Positions 1 to 5,926 of a DNA stretch of 6,489 nucleotides are shown here, in pieces; the first letter of the stretch is position 1, and every line of letters begins with the position of its first letter. Source of the DNA: CAWEHT01 sp963808455 (GTDB lineage: Bacteria > Chloroflexota > Anaerolineae > CG2-30-64-16); contig CAWEHT010000072.1 in assembly GCA_963808455.1 (NCBI GenBank), positions 1-6,489 on the forward strand. The letters run 5' to 3'. The notes beneath the pieces were generated by a model. That model was not told where the DNA came from. It searched no databases and saw nothing but the letters and a program-made list of their open reading frames with translations. Made by a program: the position numbers and the translations under genes.

Positions 1-1
1 G

Positions 2-310
2 AACCATGTATTGCAAAAGCAGGGCGGCTTCATTCCAGGCATCCGGCCTGGGGCGAAGACTGAGGAGTTTCTGAACAAGGTGCTGTCACGCATCACCCTG
101 GTCGGGGCGTTGTTTCTGGGGCTCGTGGCCATCTTGCCCTGGGCGGTGCATTTCATATTTGGCGCTGCGGCGGCGAACAGAACCCAGGCAAGCACGCTTT
201 TGATCTCGAGCACGGGCTTGCTGATCGTCGTTGGCGTCGTGCTCGATACTATGAAGCAGCTCGAAGCCCAGTTGCTGATGCGGCATTATGAAGGCTTCAT
301 CAGGAAGTAG
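2..310 (+). CDS. secY: Protein translocase subunit SecY, C-terminal part
   Basis: SecY is the pore-forming membrane subunit of the SecYEG channel that exports unfolded proteins. Only the last 102 residues are present; the gene enters from the left edge in the frame that begins at base 2. Visible are the family signature KQGGFIPGIRPG near the start, a hydrophobic stretch from ITLVGALFLG to the HFIF segment (about TM9), and a second one, STGLLIVVGVVLDTMKQ (about TM10), followed by the conserved cytoplasmic tail LEAQLLMRHYEGF, ending at TAG 308-310. The GGFIPGIRPG and MKQLEAQ tail are typical of SecY from non-proteobacterial phyla. The adk start lies 22 bases downstream, so the two are probably cotranscribed. 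The apparent TTG at 11 is internal and is not a start. Identification is secure. Confidence 0.97.
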   Translation, partial: NHVLQKQGGFIPGIRPGAKTEEFLNKVLSRITLVGALFLGLVAILPWAVHFIFGAAAANRTQASTLLISSTGLLIVVGVVLDTMKQLEAQLLMRHYEGFIRK

Positions 311-332
311 GGCAAGGGCAGAGGATACGGAC

Positions 333-1022
333 ATGGATGAGTCGCCAGGTCGTCCCTTATTCATGATCATGCTCGGCCCGCCTGGTGCAGGGAAGGGCAC
401 TCAGGCGCGGATGTTGTCCGAACAGCTCGGGCTGCCGCAGGTGTCTTCGGGCGATATCTTCCGAGCGAACCTCAAGAACGAGACGCCGCTGGGCCTTTTG
501 GCAAAGGGCTACATGAGCCGCGGCGATCTGGTGCCCGATGATGTCACGATTGGCATGATGATGGAGCGCGCGGCCCAACCGGATTGCGTGCATGGTGTGG
601 TTTTCGATGGCTTCCCGCGCACGCTGCAGCAGGCCGATGCGCTGGATAAAGCGCTGGCTGCCAGGGGGCAGCAAGTCAGCCTGGTGCCGCTGTTGGAAGT
701 CAACGACGATGTGATTGTGAACCGGCTGGCCGGGCGGCGCGTTTGCCGGCAGTGCGAGGCCATGTATCAGGTCGACCTCAATCCGCCTGCGGTGGCCGGC
801 AAGTGCGACAAGTGCGGCGGCGAGCTTTATCGCCGAGCGGATGACGACCCTGAGACGGTTCGCAATCGCCTGTTTGTCTATTACAAGCAAACCTCGCCGC
901 TGATGGGCTATTACTTTGCCCATGGCGTGCTGCGGGTTGTGGACGGCGATCGGCCGGCGGCTCAGGTTCAGGCTGATCTGCTGGCAGCTGTCGGTGCGTG
1001 CCAGCGCGCGGGCGTCGCATGA
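333..1022 (+). CDS. adk: Adenylate kinase, zinc-binding LID type
   Basis: Cytoplasmic adenylate kinase catalyses ATP + AMP = 2 ADP. The product is 229 residues, typical of the long-LID family. In order: the P-loop GPPGAGKGT (residues 15-23), the AMP-binding segment with SSGDIFR (38-44), the DGFPRT motif (92-97), and the LID with CRQC (138-141) and CDKC (158-161). These are four cysteines in the C-X2-C...C-X2-C layout that binds structural zinc in Gram-positive-type enzymes. RADDDPETVRNRL follows the LID as expected. I chose ATG 333 because AGAGGA (320-325) sits 7 bases upstream and clear of secY. An in-frame ATG at 288 would lie inside secY, and ATGs at 363 and 369 have no such site. The stop overlaps the start of map (ATGA). 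Confidence 0.97.
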   Translation: MDESPGRPLFMIMLGPPGAGKGTQARMLSEQLGLPQVSSGDIFRANLKNETPLGLLAKGYMSRGDLVPDDVTIGMMMERAAQPDCVHGVVFDGFPRTLQQADALDKALAARGQQVSLVPLLEVNDDVIVNRLAGRRVCRQCEAMYQVDLNPPAVAGKCDKCGGELYRRADDDPETVRNRLFVYYKQTSPLMGYYFAHGVLRVVDGDRPAAQVQADLLAAVGACQRAGVA

Positions 1023-1789
1023 TCGGCATCAAGACCCGTTCCGAGATCGCCGAAATGCGGGAGGCAGGCCGCATCGTCGCTCGGGTCCACGAAGCCATGC
1101 GTGAGATGATCCAGCCGGGGGTGACGACCGCAGCCCTGAACACGCGTGCCGAGGAGATCATTCGCTCGCATGATGCCGTGCCGGCTTTTCTGGGCTATCC
1201 TTACACAGGCCAGAACGACTTCCCTGCCACGATCTGTACCTCGATCAATGAAGAGTTGGTGCATGGCATTCCGACCGAGGAACGCTGGCTGGAGCCGGGC
1301 GATATCATCAGCATCGACGTGGGGGCCATCTACAAAGGCTGGGTTGGGGATTCGGCCTGGACTTACGCCGTCGGCGAAGTGGACCAGGAGAGCCAGCATT
1401 TGATGGCTGCCACGGAAGGATCGTTGTGGGCCGGTATCGCGCAGGCGTGGGCCGGCAACTTTCTGGCCGATATCTCGAGGGCGGTTGAAGCGCATGTCGT
1501 CAACGAGGGCCTTGCCGTTGTGCGTGAGTACACCGGGCATGGTATCGGACATAAGATGCACGAGGACCCGCAGATCTTGAACTATGTGCCAGCCGGCGCA
1601 GGGCGTGGCCCGCGCCTCCGGGCCGGCATGACTCTGGCCATCGAGCCCATGGTCAATGCCGGCACCTGGCGGACACAGGTCAGGCCAGATGGTTGGACTG
1701 TGGTGACGGCGGATCGCAAGCGATGTGCTCATTTTGAGCATACGATCGCGATCACCGACGGCCAGTCCGAGATCTTGACCACCTTGTGA
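1019..1789 (+). CDS. map: Methionine aminopeptidase, type I
   Basis: This cytoplasmic metalloprotease removes the initiator methionine from nascent proteins after deformylation. The product has 256 residues, close to the E. coli enzyme. The five metal ligands of the pita-bread fold are all present: Asp100 (SIDVG), Asp111 (VGDSA), His174 (TGHGIG), Glu209 (IEPM) and Glu240 (FEHT). The substrate-site histidines His82 (LVHGIP) and His181 are also in place. The ATG at 1019-1021 shares ATGA with the adk stop. No Shine-Dalgarno is visible upstream, so translation is probably coupled to adk. A GTG at 998 in the same frame would extend it by seven residues but lies inside adk and is less likely. The gene normally following in this cluster, infA, is missing. 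Confidence 0.97.
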   Translation: MIGIKTRSEIAEMREAGRIVARVHEAMREMIQPGVTTAALNTRAEEIIRSHDAVPAFLGYPYTGQNDFPATICTSINEELVHGIPTEERWLEPGDIISIDVGAIYKGWVGDSAWTYAVGEVDQESQHLMAATEGSLWAGIAQAWAGNFLADISRAVEAHVVNEGLAVVREYTGHGIGHKMHEDPQILNYVPAGAGRGPRLRAGMTLAIEPMVNAGTWRTQVRPDGWTVVTADRKRCAHFEHTIAITDGQSEILTTL

Positions 1790-1792
1790 GGG

Positions 1793-1817
1793 GTCGTCGG
1801 GCGTACAGCCCGGCGGC
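1793..1817 (+). promoter_or_regulatory. Strong RNA hairpin between map and rpmJ
   Basis: The arms are GTCGTCGGGC (1793-1802) and GCCCGGCGGC (1808-1817) around the loop GTACA. All ten positions pair, with two U-G wobbles. The hairpin starts 4 bases after the map stop, and its 3' arm abuts the purine-rich AGGAGAGGGAG (1818-1828) that serves rpmJ. No U-tract follows, so it is not a classical intrinsic terminator. It could act in mRNA processing, stability or control of rpmJ translation. The pairing is directly visible; the role is inference. Confidence 0.6.
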
Positions 1818-1836
1818 AGGAGAGGGAGCGATCAGC

Positions 1837-1953
1837 ATGAAAGTTCGACCTTCGGTGAGACGGATGTGTGACAAGTGCAAAATCGTCCGGCGCCATGGCG
1901 TAGTGTTGGTGATTTGCGAAAACCCGAAACACAAGCAGCGACAAGGTAACTAG
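1837..1953 (+). CDS. rpmJ: 50S ribosomal protein L36 (zinc-binding form)
   Basis: L36 is the smallest large-subunit protein and binds 23S rRNA near the peptidyl-transferase region. The product has 38 residues, the usual size. It begins MKVRPSVRRMC and ends KHKQRQGN. The zinc ribbon ligands Cys11, Cys14, Cys27 and His32 are all present, so this is the zinc-containing (C+) paralogue. ATG 1837 is preceded by GGGAG at 1824-1828 with 8-base spacing; a second AGGAG (1818-1822) is further off. Its TAG stop forms part of the Shine-Dalgarno of rpsM. It follows map directly, where infA usually stands between them. Identification rests on the complete motif set and on position. Confidence 0.96.
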   Translation: MKVRPSVRRMCDKCKIVRRHGVVLVICENPKHKQRQGN

Positions 1954-1962
1954 GAGGGGCGG

Positions 1963-2340
1963 ATGGCTCGTATCGCTGGCGTTAACTTGCCGCGTGAAAA
2001 ACGCACTGAGATCGCGTTGACTTACATCTTTGGGATTGGCCTGGCTTCGAGCCACGAGATCCTTGAGATGACGAATGTCAATCCTGACATCCGGGTTCGC
2101 GACCTGGATGAGATGCAGGTAGCGAAGCTACGTGACGTGATCGAAAAGAACTACCGCGTCGAAGGGGACTTGCGGCGCGAGGTTGCCATGAACATCAAGC
2201 GGTTGCAGGAAATTGGAAGCTACCGCGGTCTACGTCATCGGCGGAACTTGCCGGCTCACGGCCAGCGCACGCGCACCAACGCGCGCACCAAGCGGGGCGC
2301 CCGAAAGACGGTGCCCGGCAAGAAGCGCGCCCGCAAGTAA
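1963..2340 (+). CDS. rpsM: 30S ribosomal protein S13
   Basis: S13 sits in the head of the small subunit, contacts 16S rRNA and forms bridges to the large subunit and P-site tRNA. The product has 125 residues. The N-terminal MARIAGVNLPREKR and the helical YIFGIG segment are diagnostic. So are the central IGSYRGLRHRRNLPAHGQRT and the basic C-terminal tail ending RKTVPGKKRARK, which reaches toward the decoding region. ATG 1963 is preceded by AGGAGG (1952-1957) at 5 bases, and that site overlaps the rpmJ stop codon, so the two are translationally linked. In E. coli the S4 repressor acts on the rpsM leader; I see no comparable pseudoknot in the 9-base gap here. Confidence 0.98.
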   Translation: MARIAGVNLPREKRTEIALTYIFGIGLASSHEILEMTNVNPDIRVRDLDEMQVAKLRDVIEKNYRVEGDLRREVAMNIKRLQEIGSYRGLRHRRNLPAHGQRTRTNARTKRGARKTVPGKKRARK

Positions 2341-2368
2341 CGTGGGCGGTTGCCCGAGCTCACGTGCG

Positions 2369-2394
2369 CCCTGTAGGGGCCTCGTGATACAGGG
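2369..2394 (+). promoter_or_regulatory. Hairpin in rpsM-rpsK spacer
   Basis: CCCTGTA (2369-2375) pairs perfectly with TACAGGG (2388-2394) across a 12-base loop, followed by TTTTG. A competing short stem, GCCC (2368-2371) with GGGC (2377-2380), uses the same 5' arm, so the two cannot form together. A separate GGGC-GGTT-GCCC mini-hairpin lies at 2344-2355. The four-T run makes the 7-bp stem weakly terminator-like. Because essential genes follow, it would at most attenuate. A stem of this size can arise by chance in an 80-base spacer. Confidence 0.35.
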
Positions 2395-2420
2395 TTTTGT
2401 ACGAATTCAGGAGATGGGGG

Positions 2421-2840
2421 ATGCCGAAACCAAGCACAACGACTCCGGGCGCCAAGCGCCCGCGCCGTGCGGGGCCACGCCGTGAAAGAAGGATGGTGCC
2501 GCAGGGGCAGGTGCACATCCAATCGACGTTCAACAACACTATCGTGACCGTCACGGATCCGGCAGGCAATGCGCTGGCGTGGACCAGCACGGGGTCTGCG
2601 GGTTTCAAGGGCTCGCGGAAGAGCACCCCGTACGCGGCCCAGATGGCTGCGGTCCAGGCTGCCAAGATGGCGATGGACCTGGGCATGCGTGAGGCGGATG
2701 TGTTTCTGAAAGGGCCGGGGCCAGGCCGTGAGGCCGCTATCCGTTCCCTGCAGACCGCTGGCATGCGTGTGCGTTCGATCACCGATGTCACGCCGATTCC
2801 ACATAATGGCTGTCGGCCGCCGAAGAAGCGCCGCGTTTAG
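2421..2840 (+). CDS. rpsK: 30S ribosomal protein S11
   Basis: S11 is a platform protein of the small subunit near the E-site mRNA exit. The product has 139 residues. A basic, variable N-terminus rich in Pro, Lys and Arg precedes the conserved core: HIQSTFNNTIVTVTDP, GFKGSRKSTPYAAQ, GPGPGREAAIRSLQ and the C-terminal DVTPIPHNGCRPPKKRRV. The Asn-Gly in HNGC is the position that becomes isoaspartate in E. coli S11. ATG 2421 follows AGGAG (2409-2413) at 7 bases. A TTG 24 bases upstream in the same frame would precede this site and is rejected. It lies 80 bases after rpsM and 73 before rpsD. Confidence 0.97.
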   Translation: MPKPSTTTPGAKRPRRAGPRRERRMVPQGQVHIQSTFNNTIVTVTDPAGNALAWTSTGSAGFKGSRKSTPYAAQMAAVQAAKMAMDLGMREADVFLKGPGPGREAAIRSLQTAGMRVRSITDVTPIPHNGCRPPKKRRV

Positions 2841-2913
2841 GGTGCGATACTGGAGAGGGATGAAGGTCGCCAAGCCGTAAACCTCTCGGACGATTCCTGA
2901 TTGGAGGGATAAA

Positions 2914-3550
2914 TTGGCACGACGCATTGAACCGGTTTGCAGGCTGTGCCGCCGCGAAGGCATGAAGCTGTATTTGAAGGGTGAACGCTGTTACTCGCCC
3001 AAGTGTTCGGCGGAGAAGCGGGCTTTTCCACCCGGCATGCACGGGAAGAAGGGCACGTTCAGGCGCAAAGAGTCCGATTACGGCCTTCAGTTGCGTGAGA
3101 AGCAGAAAGCGCGCCGGGTCTATGGCGTGTTCGAGCGTCAATTCAGGCGCTATTTCGGCACGGCTGCCCGTGCTAAGGGCATGACCGGCGTGATGCTGCT
3201 GGCAGTTGCTCGAGCGCCGGTTTGACAATGTCATCTATCGCCTGGGTTGGGCCAGTTCCCGGCCCCAGGCACGCCAGTTGGTGCGCCATGGGCATTTCTC
3301 GCTCAATGGACATAAGCACGATGTGCCTTCGTACCTGGTAGAAATTGGCGACACGATCGAAGTGCGCCAGAGCAGCCGGGCCAACAGGTATTTCAAGGAT
3401 AGGGTCGAGCGGCTGGGTGAGCGCGCCGTGCCGGAATGGCTGGAGTTCAATGGCGCAAGCCTTGGCGGCAAAGTCGTCGCCAGGCCACAGCGGCAAAACG
3501 TAGACATCCCGCTGAGCGAGCAGTTGATCGTCGAATACTATAGCCGCTAG
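2914..3550 (+). CDS. rpsD: 30S ribosomal protein S4, interrupted by a +1 frameshift
   Basis: S4 is a primary 16S rRNA-binding protein, part of the mRNA entry tunnel and often an autogenous repressor. Reading starts at TTG 2914, with GGAGG (2903-2907) 6 bases upstream. The first part carries a zinc site, Cys9, Cys12, Cys26 and Cys31, the spacing found in Thermus-type S4, then SDYGLQLREKQKARR. In this frame the reading goes off course after residue 96 and stops at TGA 3223-3225, giving 103 residues. The rest, from ERRFDNVIYRLGWASSRPQA (the S4 RNA-binding domain) to QLIVEYYSR, lies in the next frame. Dropping one G at 3201/3202 restores LLQLLERRFDN and a 211-residue protein of normal length. An essential gene is unlikely to be dead, so the shift is probably a sequence error. 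Confidence 0.93.
3201..3202 (+). other. Extra G frameshifting rpsD
   Basis: The sequence reads CTGCTGGCAGTTGCTCGAG, where the family motif LLQLLE requires CTG CTG CAG TTG CTC GAG. One of the two Gs is surplus. Both halves of the S4 protein match the family up to this exact point with no missing or duplicated residue. Confidence 0.9.
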
Positions 3551-3624
3551 CCCCGCCGGATTGGTGTGCACGAGTTGCAAACGATGTGCCGTGACCCGTG
3601 AGCAGCAATCCAAGGGGGGAGGGG
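3551..3624 (+). promoter_or_regulatory. rpsD-rpoA spacer with possible SD-masking stem
   Basis: GGATTG (3558-3563) can pair with CAATCC (3606-3611). Outside it, CCCC (3551-3554) can pair with GGGG (3614-3617) across a small internal loop. The outer stem would use part of the G-run that forms the rpoA Shine-Dalgarno (GGGGGGAGGGG, 3614-3624). The loop is long (42 bases) and a 6-bp match is near chance expectation for this spacer, so regulation is only a possibility. The purine-rich ribosome site itself is clear and helps set the TTG start of rpoA. Confidence 0.3.
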
Positions 3625-3630
3625 TAAGCC

Positions 3631-4629
3631 TTGTTGAACTTTGTTTTACCCAAGATCGAACGCGAGGCAACGTCGCGCAACTATGGGCGTTTCACCATCG
3701 GCCCGCTCGAGAGCGGCTATGGCGTCACCCTTGGCAATGCTCTGCGCCGCGTGTTGCTCTCTTCCCTGCCAGGCGCAGCAGTGAGCTCAATGCGGGTGAG
3801 TGGTGTGCATCACGAGTTCTCGGCCATCCCTCACGTGCGAGAAGATACCACGTCACTGCTGTTGAACGTGAAGCAGTTGCGCTTGAAGTCTGAGGTCGAC
3901 GAGCCGATGCGGTTGCATGTGGAGGTGCGCAGCGAGGGCCCGGTCACTGCCGGCGACCTGATCTGCCCTCCCGAGGTGGAAATCGTGAACCCGGAGCTGT
4001 TGCTCCTGACCGCGGATTCGGCTGAAGTGGATCTGGACGTCGAGTTAACGGTAAGCCGGGGGCGTGGCTATTCGCCCGCGGAGGAGCGCGGAAAACTGCC
4101 GCTTGGAGAGATCCCGGTCGACGCCATCTACAGCCCGGTGCGCAAGGTCAACTACACCGTAGGCCGCGCCAGGATCGGCCAGCAGACCAACTACGATCGG
4201 CTCAACCTAGAGATCTGGACGGACGGAACCACACAGCCGGATGTTGCGCTGCGCGAGTCTGCCAAGATCCTTGTTCGCCATTTGACCCTGGTTGCGGGCG
4301 CCGAGGCGATCCCGTCTGAGGAGGTGCCCGTCGAATCGCGGAGCGGTGTGCCAAGCCGGATTTACGACGTTCCGATCGAGGATTTGGAGCTCACCGTGCG
4401 CGCGTACAATTGCCTCAAACGGGCCGGCATCACTAAGGTCGGCGAAGTTCTGGAGCGGTTGGAGCGTGGCGAGGAAGAGATCCTGGCGATCCGCAACTTC
4501 GGACGGAAATCGCTCAATGAGCTCGTCGAGAAACTGGGGATCAAAGGCTACCTTTCGGCGATCGCCTACCAGCCCAGCGCCGAGACGGCCGAATATGAGG
4601 AGCCTGGCGAGGTCGAGGACGAGATCTAA
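3631..4629 (+). CDS. rpoA: DNA-directed RNA polymerase subunit alpha
   Basis: Alpha dimerises to nucleate RNA polymerase assembly and contacts UP elements and activators. The product has 332 residues, the normal length. The N-terminal domain (to about 225) has GRFTIGPLESGYGVTLGNAL and LRRVLLSSLPGAAV for dimerisation, then HEFSAIPHVREDTT and VNYTVGRARIGQQTNYDRL. After a linker, the C-terminal domain (about 245-310) shows EDLELTVRAYNCLKRAGI. Its Arg257, Asn260 and Cys261 correspond to E. coli Arg265, Asn268 and Cys269 of the DNA-binding surface. NFGRKSL follows, and the tail is acidic. The start is TTG: 3631 lies 8 bases from GGAGG (3618-3622), while a second TTG at 3634 would lie 11 away, so 3631 is preferred, but the difference is one residue. 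No AUG is available nearby. Confidence 0.97.
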   Translation: MLNFVLPKIEREATSRNYGRFTIGPLESGYGVTLGNALRRVLLSSLPGAAVSSMRVSGVHHEFSAIPHVREDTTSLLLNVKQLRLKSEVDEPMRLHVEVRSEGPVTAGDLICPPEVEIVNPELLLLTADSAEVDLDVELTVSRGRGYSPAEERGKLPLGEIPVDAIYSPVRKVNYTVGRARIGQQTNYDRLNLEIWTDGTTQPDVALRESAKILVRHLTLVAGAEAIPSEEVPVESRSGVPSRIYDVPIEDLELTVRAYNCLKRAGITKVGEVLERLERGEEEILAIRNFGRKSLNELVEKLGIKGYLSAIAYQPSAETAEYEEPGEVEDEI

Positions 4630-4643
4630 CGGCCCATCCACTG

Positions 4644-4658
4644 TGGTTCGACGAACCA
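4644..4658 (+). repeat. Perfect 15-base dyad in rpoA-rplQ spacer
   Basis: TGGTTCG and CGAACCA flank a single central A. In RNA this would fold as a 6-bp stem with a GAC loop; in DNA it is a near-perfect palindrome. It lies in the 60-base gap after the rpoA stop, 19 bases before the GGGAG of rplQ. No U-tract follows, so it is not a terminator. I do not recognise it as the site of a known regulator. Confidence 0.45.
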
Positions 4659-4689
4659 TCGTTGTAGAGCATTCCCTGGGAGTTTCCTG

Positions 4690-5085
4690 ATGAGACATCG
4701 GGTGGCAGGATATAAGCTGGGCCGCAATGCGAGCCAACGCCTTTCGTTGCGGCGCAATTTGGTAACGGACCTCTTTCGCTACGATCGTATTCACACGACG
4801 GAGGCGAAAGCCAAGTCGATGCGCGACACAGCTGAGCATCTGATCACGGTTGCCAAGCATGGCCTCGCGGCGGGCGGCAACAATGTGCATGCCCATCGTC
4901 TGGCCGCGCGTGTGATCACCGATCCGGACGTGACGAAACGCCTCTTCAATGAGGTCGCCCCACGCTTTGTCGAGCGGCCCGGTGGCTACACCCGGCTGCG
5001 CAAGCTGGGGCCCCGGCACGGCGATGGGGCGGAGATGGTCATGTTGGAACTGGTCGACCTTGGCAAGACCACCAAGAAGGCCTGA
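4690..5085 (+). CDS. rplQ: 50S ribosomal protein L17
   Basis: L17 lies near the exit of the nascent peptide tunnel of the large subunit. The product has 131 residues, matching the family. It begins MRHRVAGYKLGRNASQRLSL and has RNLVTDLFRYDRIHTTEAKA (residues about 22-41), then KRLFNEVAPRFVERPGGYTR. It ends with the conserved PRHGDGAEMVMLELVD and a short basic tail. ATG 4690 follows GGGAG (4678-4682) at 7 bases. The stop is doubled (TGATGA, 5083-5088). It closes the classical alpha-operon order S13-S11-S4-alpha-L17. Here truA follows directly, without the ECF-transporter genes that separate the two in Firmicutes. Confidence 0.97.
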   Translation: MRHRVAGYKLGRNASQRLSLRRNLVTDLFRYDRIHTTEAKAKSMRDTAEHLITVAKHGLAAGGNNVHAHRLAARVITDPDVTKRLFNEVAPRFVERPGGYTRLRKLGPRHGDGAEMVMLELVDLGKTTKKA

Positions 5086-5125
5086 TGATCGTGTGACTCG
5101 GCGCCAGCCCGGAGCCTGAACTGCT

Positions 5126-5878
5126 GTGGATGAGAACGGGTTGTTCCTCTATGTGCGGGCGACCGTGGCGTATGACGGGGCCGGCTATCTTGGCTTCCAA
5201 TGTCAGGGCAAGGGGCGCACGGTGCAGGGAGCCCTGGAAGCCACGCTCGGGCGCATCGCGGGGCAATCCGTGCGTGTGGTGGGAGCCGGCCGGACCGACA
5301 GCGGCGTTCACGCGGAGGGGCAAGTGATCGCCTTCGAGATGGCGTGGCAGCACTCCCTGGCGGAGCTGCAACGGGCCTTGAACGCCGAGCTACCTGAGGA
5401 CATCGTGGTCCTGGATCTTGGGCTGGCAGAGGCAGGTTGGCATCCGCGCTTCAGCGCCCGGCGGCGCCATTATCGGTACACCATCTTGAACCAGCCGCTC
5501 CGGTCGCCACTGGAGCGGCAGCATGCCTGCCATGTTGCGGCATCGCTCGACGTCTCGGCAATGCAGGCCGCGGCCCGCTGCCTGGAAGGCGTACATGATT
5601 TTTCGGCCTTTGGGCGTCCGGCCCCGGGTCACAGCGCCGAGCGCATCATCTACAGCGCGGCCTGGCGGGCCAGTGCACCGTGGATCATCTTTGATATCGT
5701 GGGCAATGCCTTTCTCCGGGGCATGGTGCGCCGCCTGGTGGGGTCGATGCTGCGGGTGGGCCTTGGGGCATGGCCAACCGGAAAGTTGCAGGCCGTCCTC
5801 AAGAGCCGCGAGATGGCGCTGGCTGCGGCGCCGGCACCTGCCTGTGGGCTGTGCCTGATGCGCGTGGAGTACGAGTAG
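5126..5878 (+). CDS. truA: tRNA pseudouridine(38-40) synthase TruA
   Basis: TruA converts uridines 38-40 in the anticodon arm of many tRNAs to pseudouridine. The product has 250 residues, typical of the family. The catalytic aspartate is Asp58 in GAGRTDSGVHA. Other family motifs are AYDGAGYLGFQ near the N-terminus, HPRFSARRRHYRYTI with the conserved YRY tyrosines (116-118), HDFSAFGRP, and NAFLRGMVRRLVGSMLRVG in the C-terminal half. The start is uncertain. GTG 5126 has GGAG (5111-5114) at an 11-base spacing. TTG 5141 and GTG 5153 are in frame and also precede the conserved AYDG block, but I see no clear ribosome site before them. It lies 40 bases after rplQ and 48 before rplM, and the rplQ-truA-rplM-rpsI order supports the call. 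Confidence 0.95.
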   Translation: MDENGLFLYVRATVAYDGAGYLGFQCQGKGRTVQGALEATLGRIAGQSVRVVGAGRTDSGVHAEGQVIAFEMAWQHSLAELQRALNAELPEDIVVLDLGLAEAGWHPRFSARRRHYRYTILNQPLRSPLERQHACHVAASLDVSAMQAAARCLEGVHDFSAFGRPAPGHSAERIIYSAAWRASAPWIIFDIVGNAFLRGMVRRLVGSMLRVGLGAWPTGKLQAVLKSREMALAAAPAPACGLCLMRVEYE

Positions 5879-5884
5879 CTGTAC

Positions 5885-5908
5885 GTTCGAGCGTGCCGAC
5901 GCTCGGAC
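5885..5908 (+). promoter_or_regulatory. Strong hairpin upstream of rplM, candidate L13 control element
   Basis: GTTCGAGCGT (5885-5894) pairs with ACGCTCGGAC (5899-5908) around the tetraloop GCCG. All ten positions pair, one as U-G. It starts 6 bases after the truA stop and ends 4 bases before the Shine-Dalgarno AAGGGGAG (5913-5920). It has no U-tract, so it is not a classical terminator. Structured leaders before rplM are known in Bacillus relatives, and L13 represses its own mRNA in E. coli. Whether this hairpin does either job is inference. Confidence 0.6.
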
Positions 5909-5926
5909 CTGGAAGGGGAGACCGAC

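Noticed and set aside
968..1741. Long open frame on the minus strand opposite map (257 codons)
   Set aside because: It mirrors the GC-rich codons of map, has no recognisable protein motif, and lies fully over a certain gene.
2853..2887. GAGAGG/CCTCTC pairing in the rpsK-rpsD spacer as an S4 leader
   Set aside because: A 6-bp stem around a 23-base loop is near chance expectation for a 73-base gap, and I see no features of known S4-binding leaders.
2256..2963. 235-codon minus-strand open frame opposite rpsM-rpsK-rpsD
   Set aside because: It covers parts of three certain genes and their gaps, and its composition follows their reverse complement.
3190..3225. Programmed +1 frameshifting like that of prfB
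   Set aside because: No in-frame stop or slippery codon at the shift point, no internal Shine-Dalgarno at the right spacing, and no similarity to the second site in rpsI.
4645..4657. GGTTCGA in the rpoA-rplQ gap as a tRNA T-arm
   Set aside because: The rest of a tRNA (acceptor, anticodon and D arms) is absent and the gap is only 60 bases.
4758..4787. TTGGTA...TACGAT as an internal promoter in rplQ
   Set aside because: Poor match to both boxes, and it lies within a conserved coding segment; likely coincidence.
4207..5019. 270-codon minus-strand open frame opposite rpoA and rplQ
   Set aside because: Same reasoning: a shadow of two well-identified genes.
5097..5114. CUCGGC/GCC-GAG bulged stem covering the truA ribosome site
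   Set aside because: Only six pairs broken by a 2-base bulge; too weak to list as an element.
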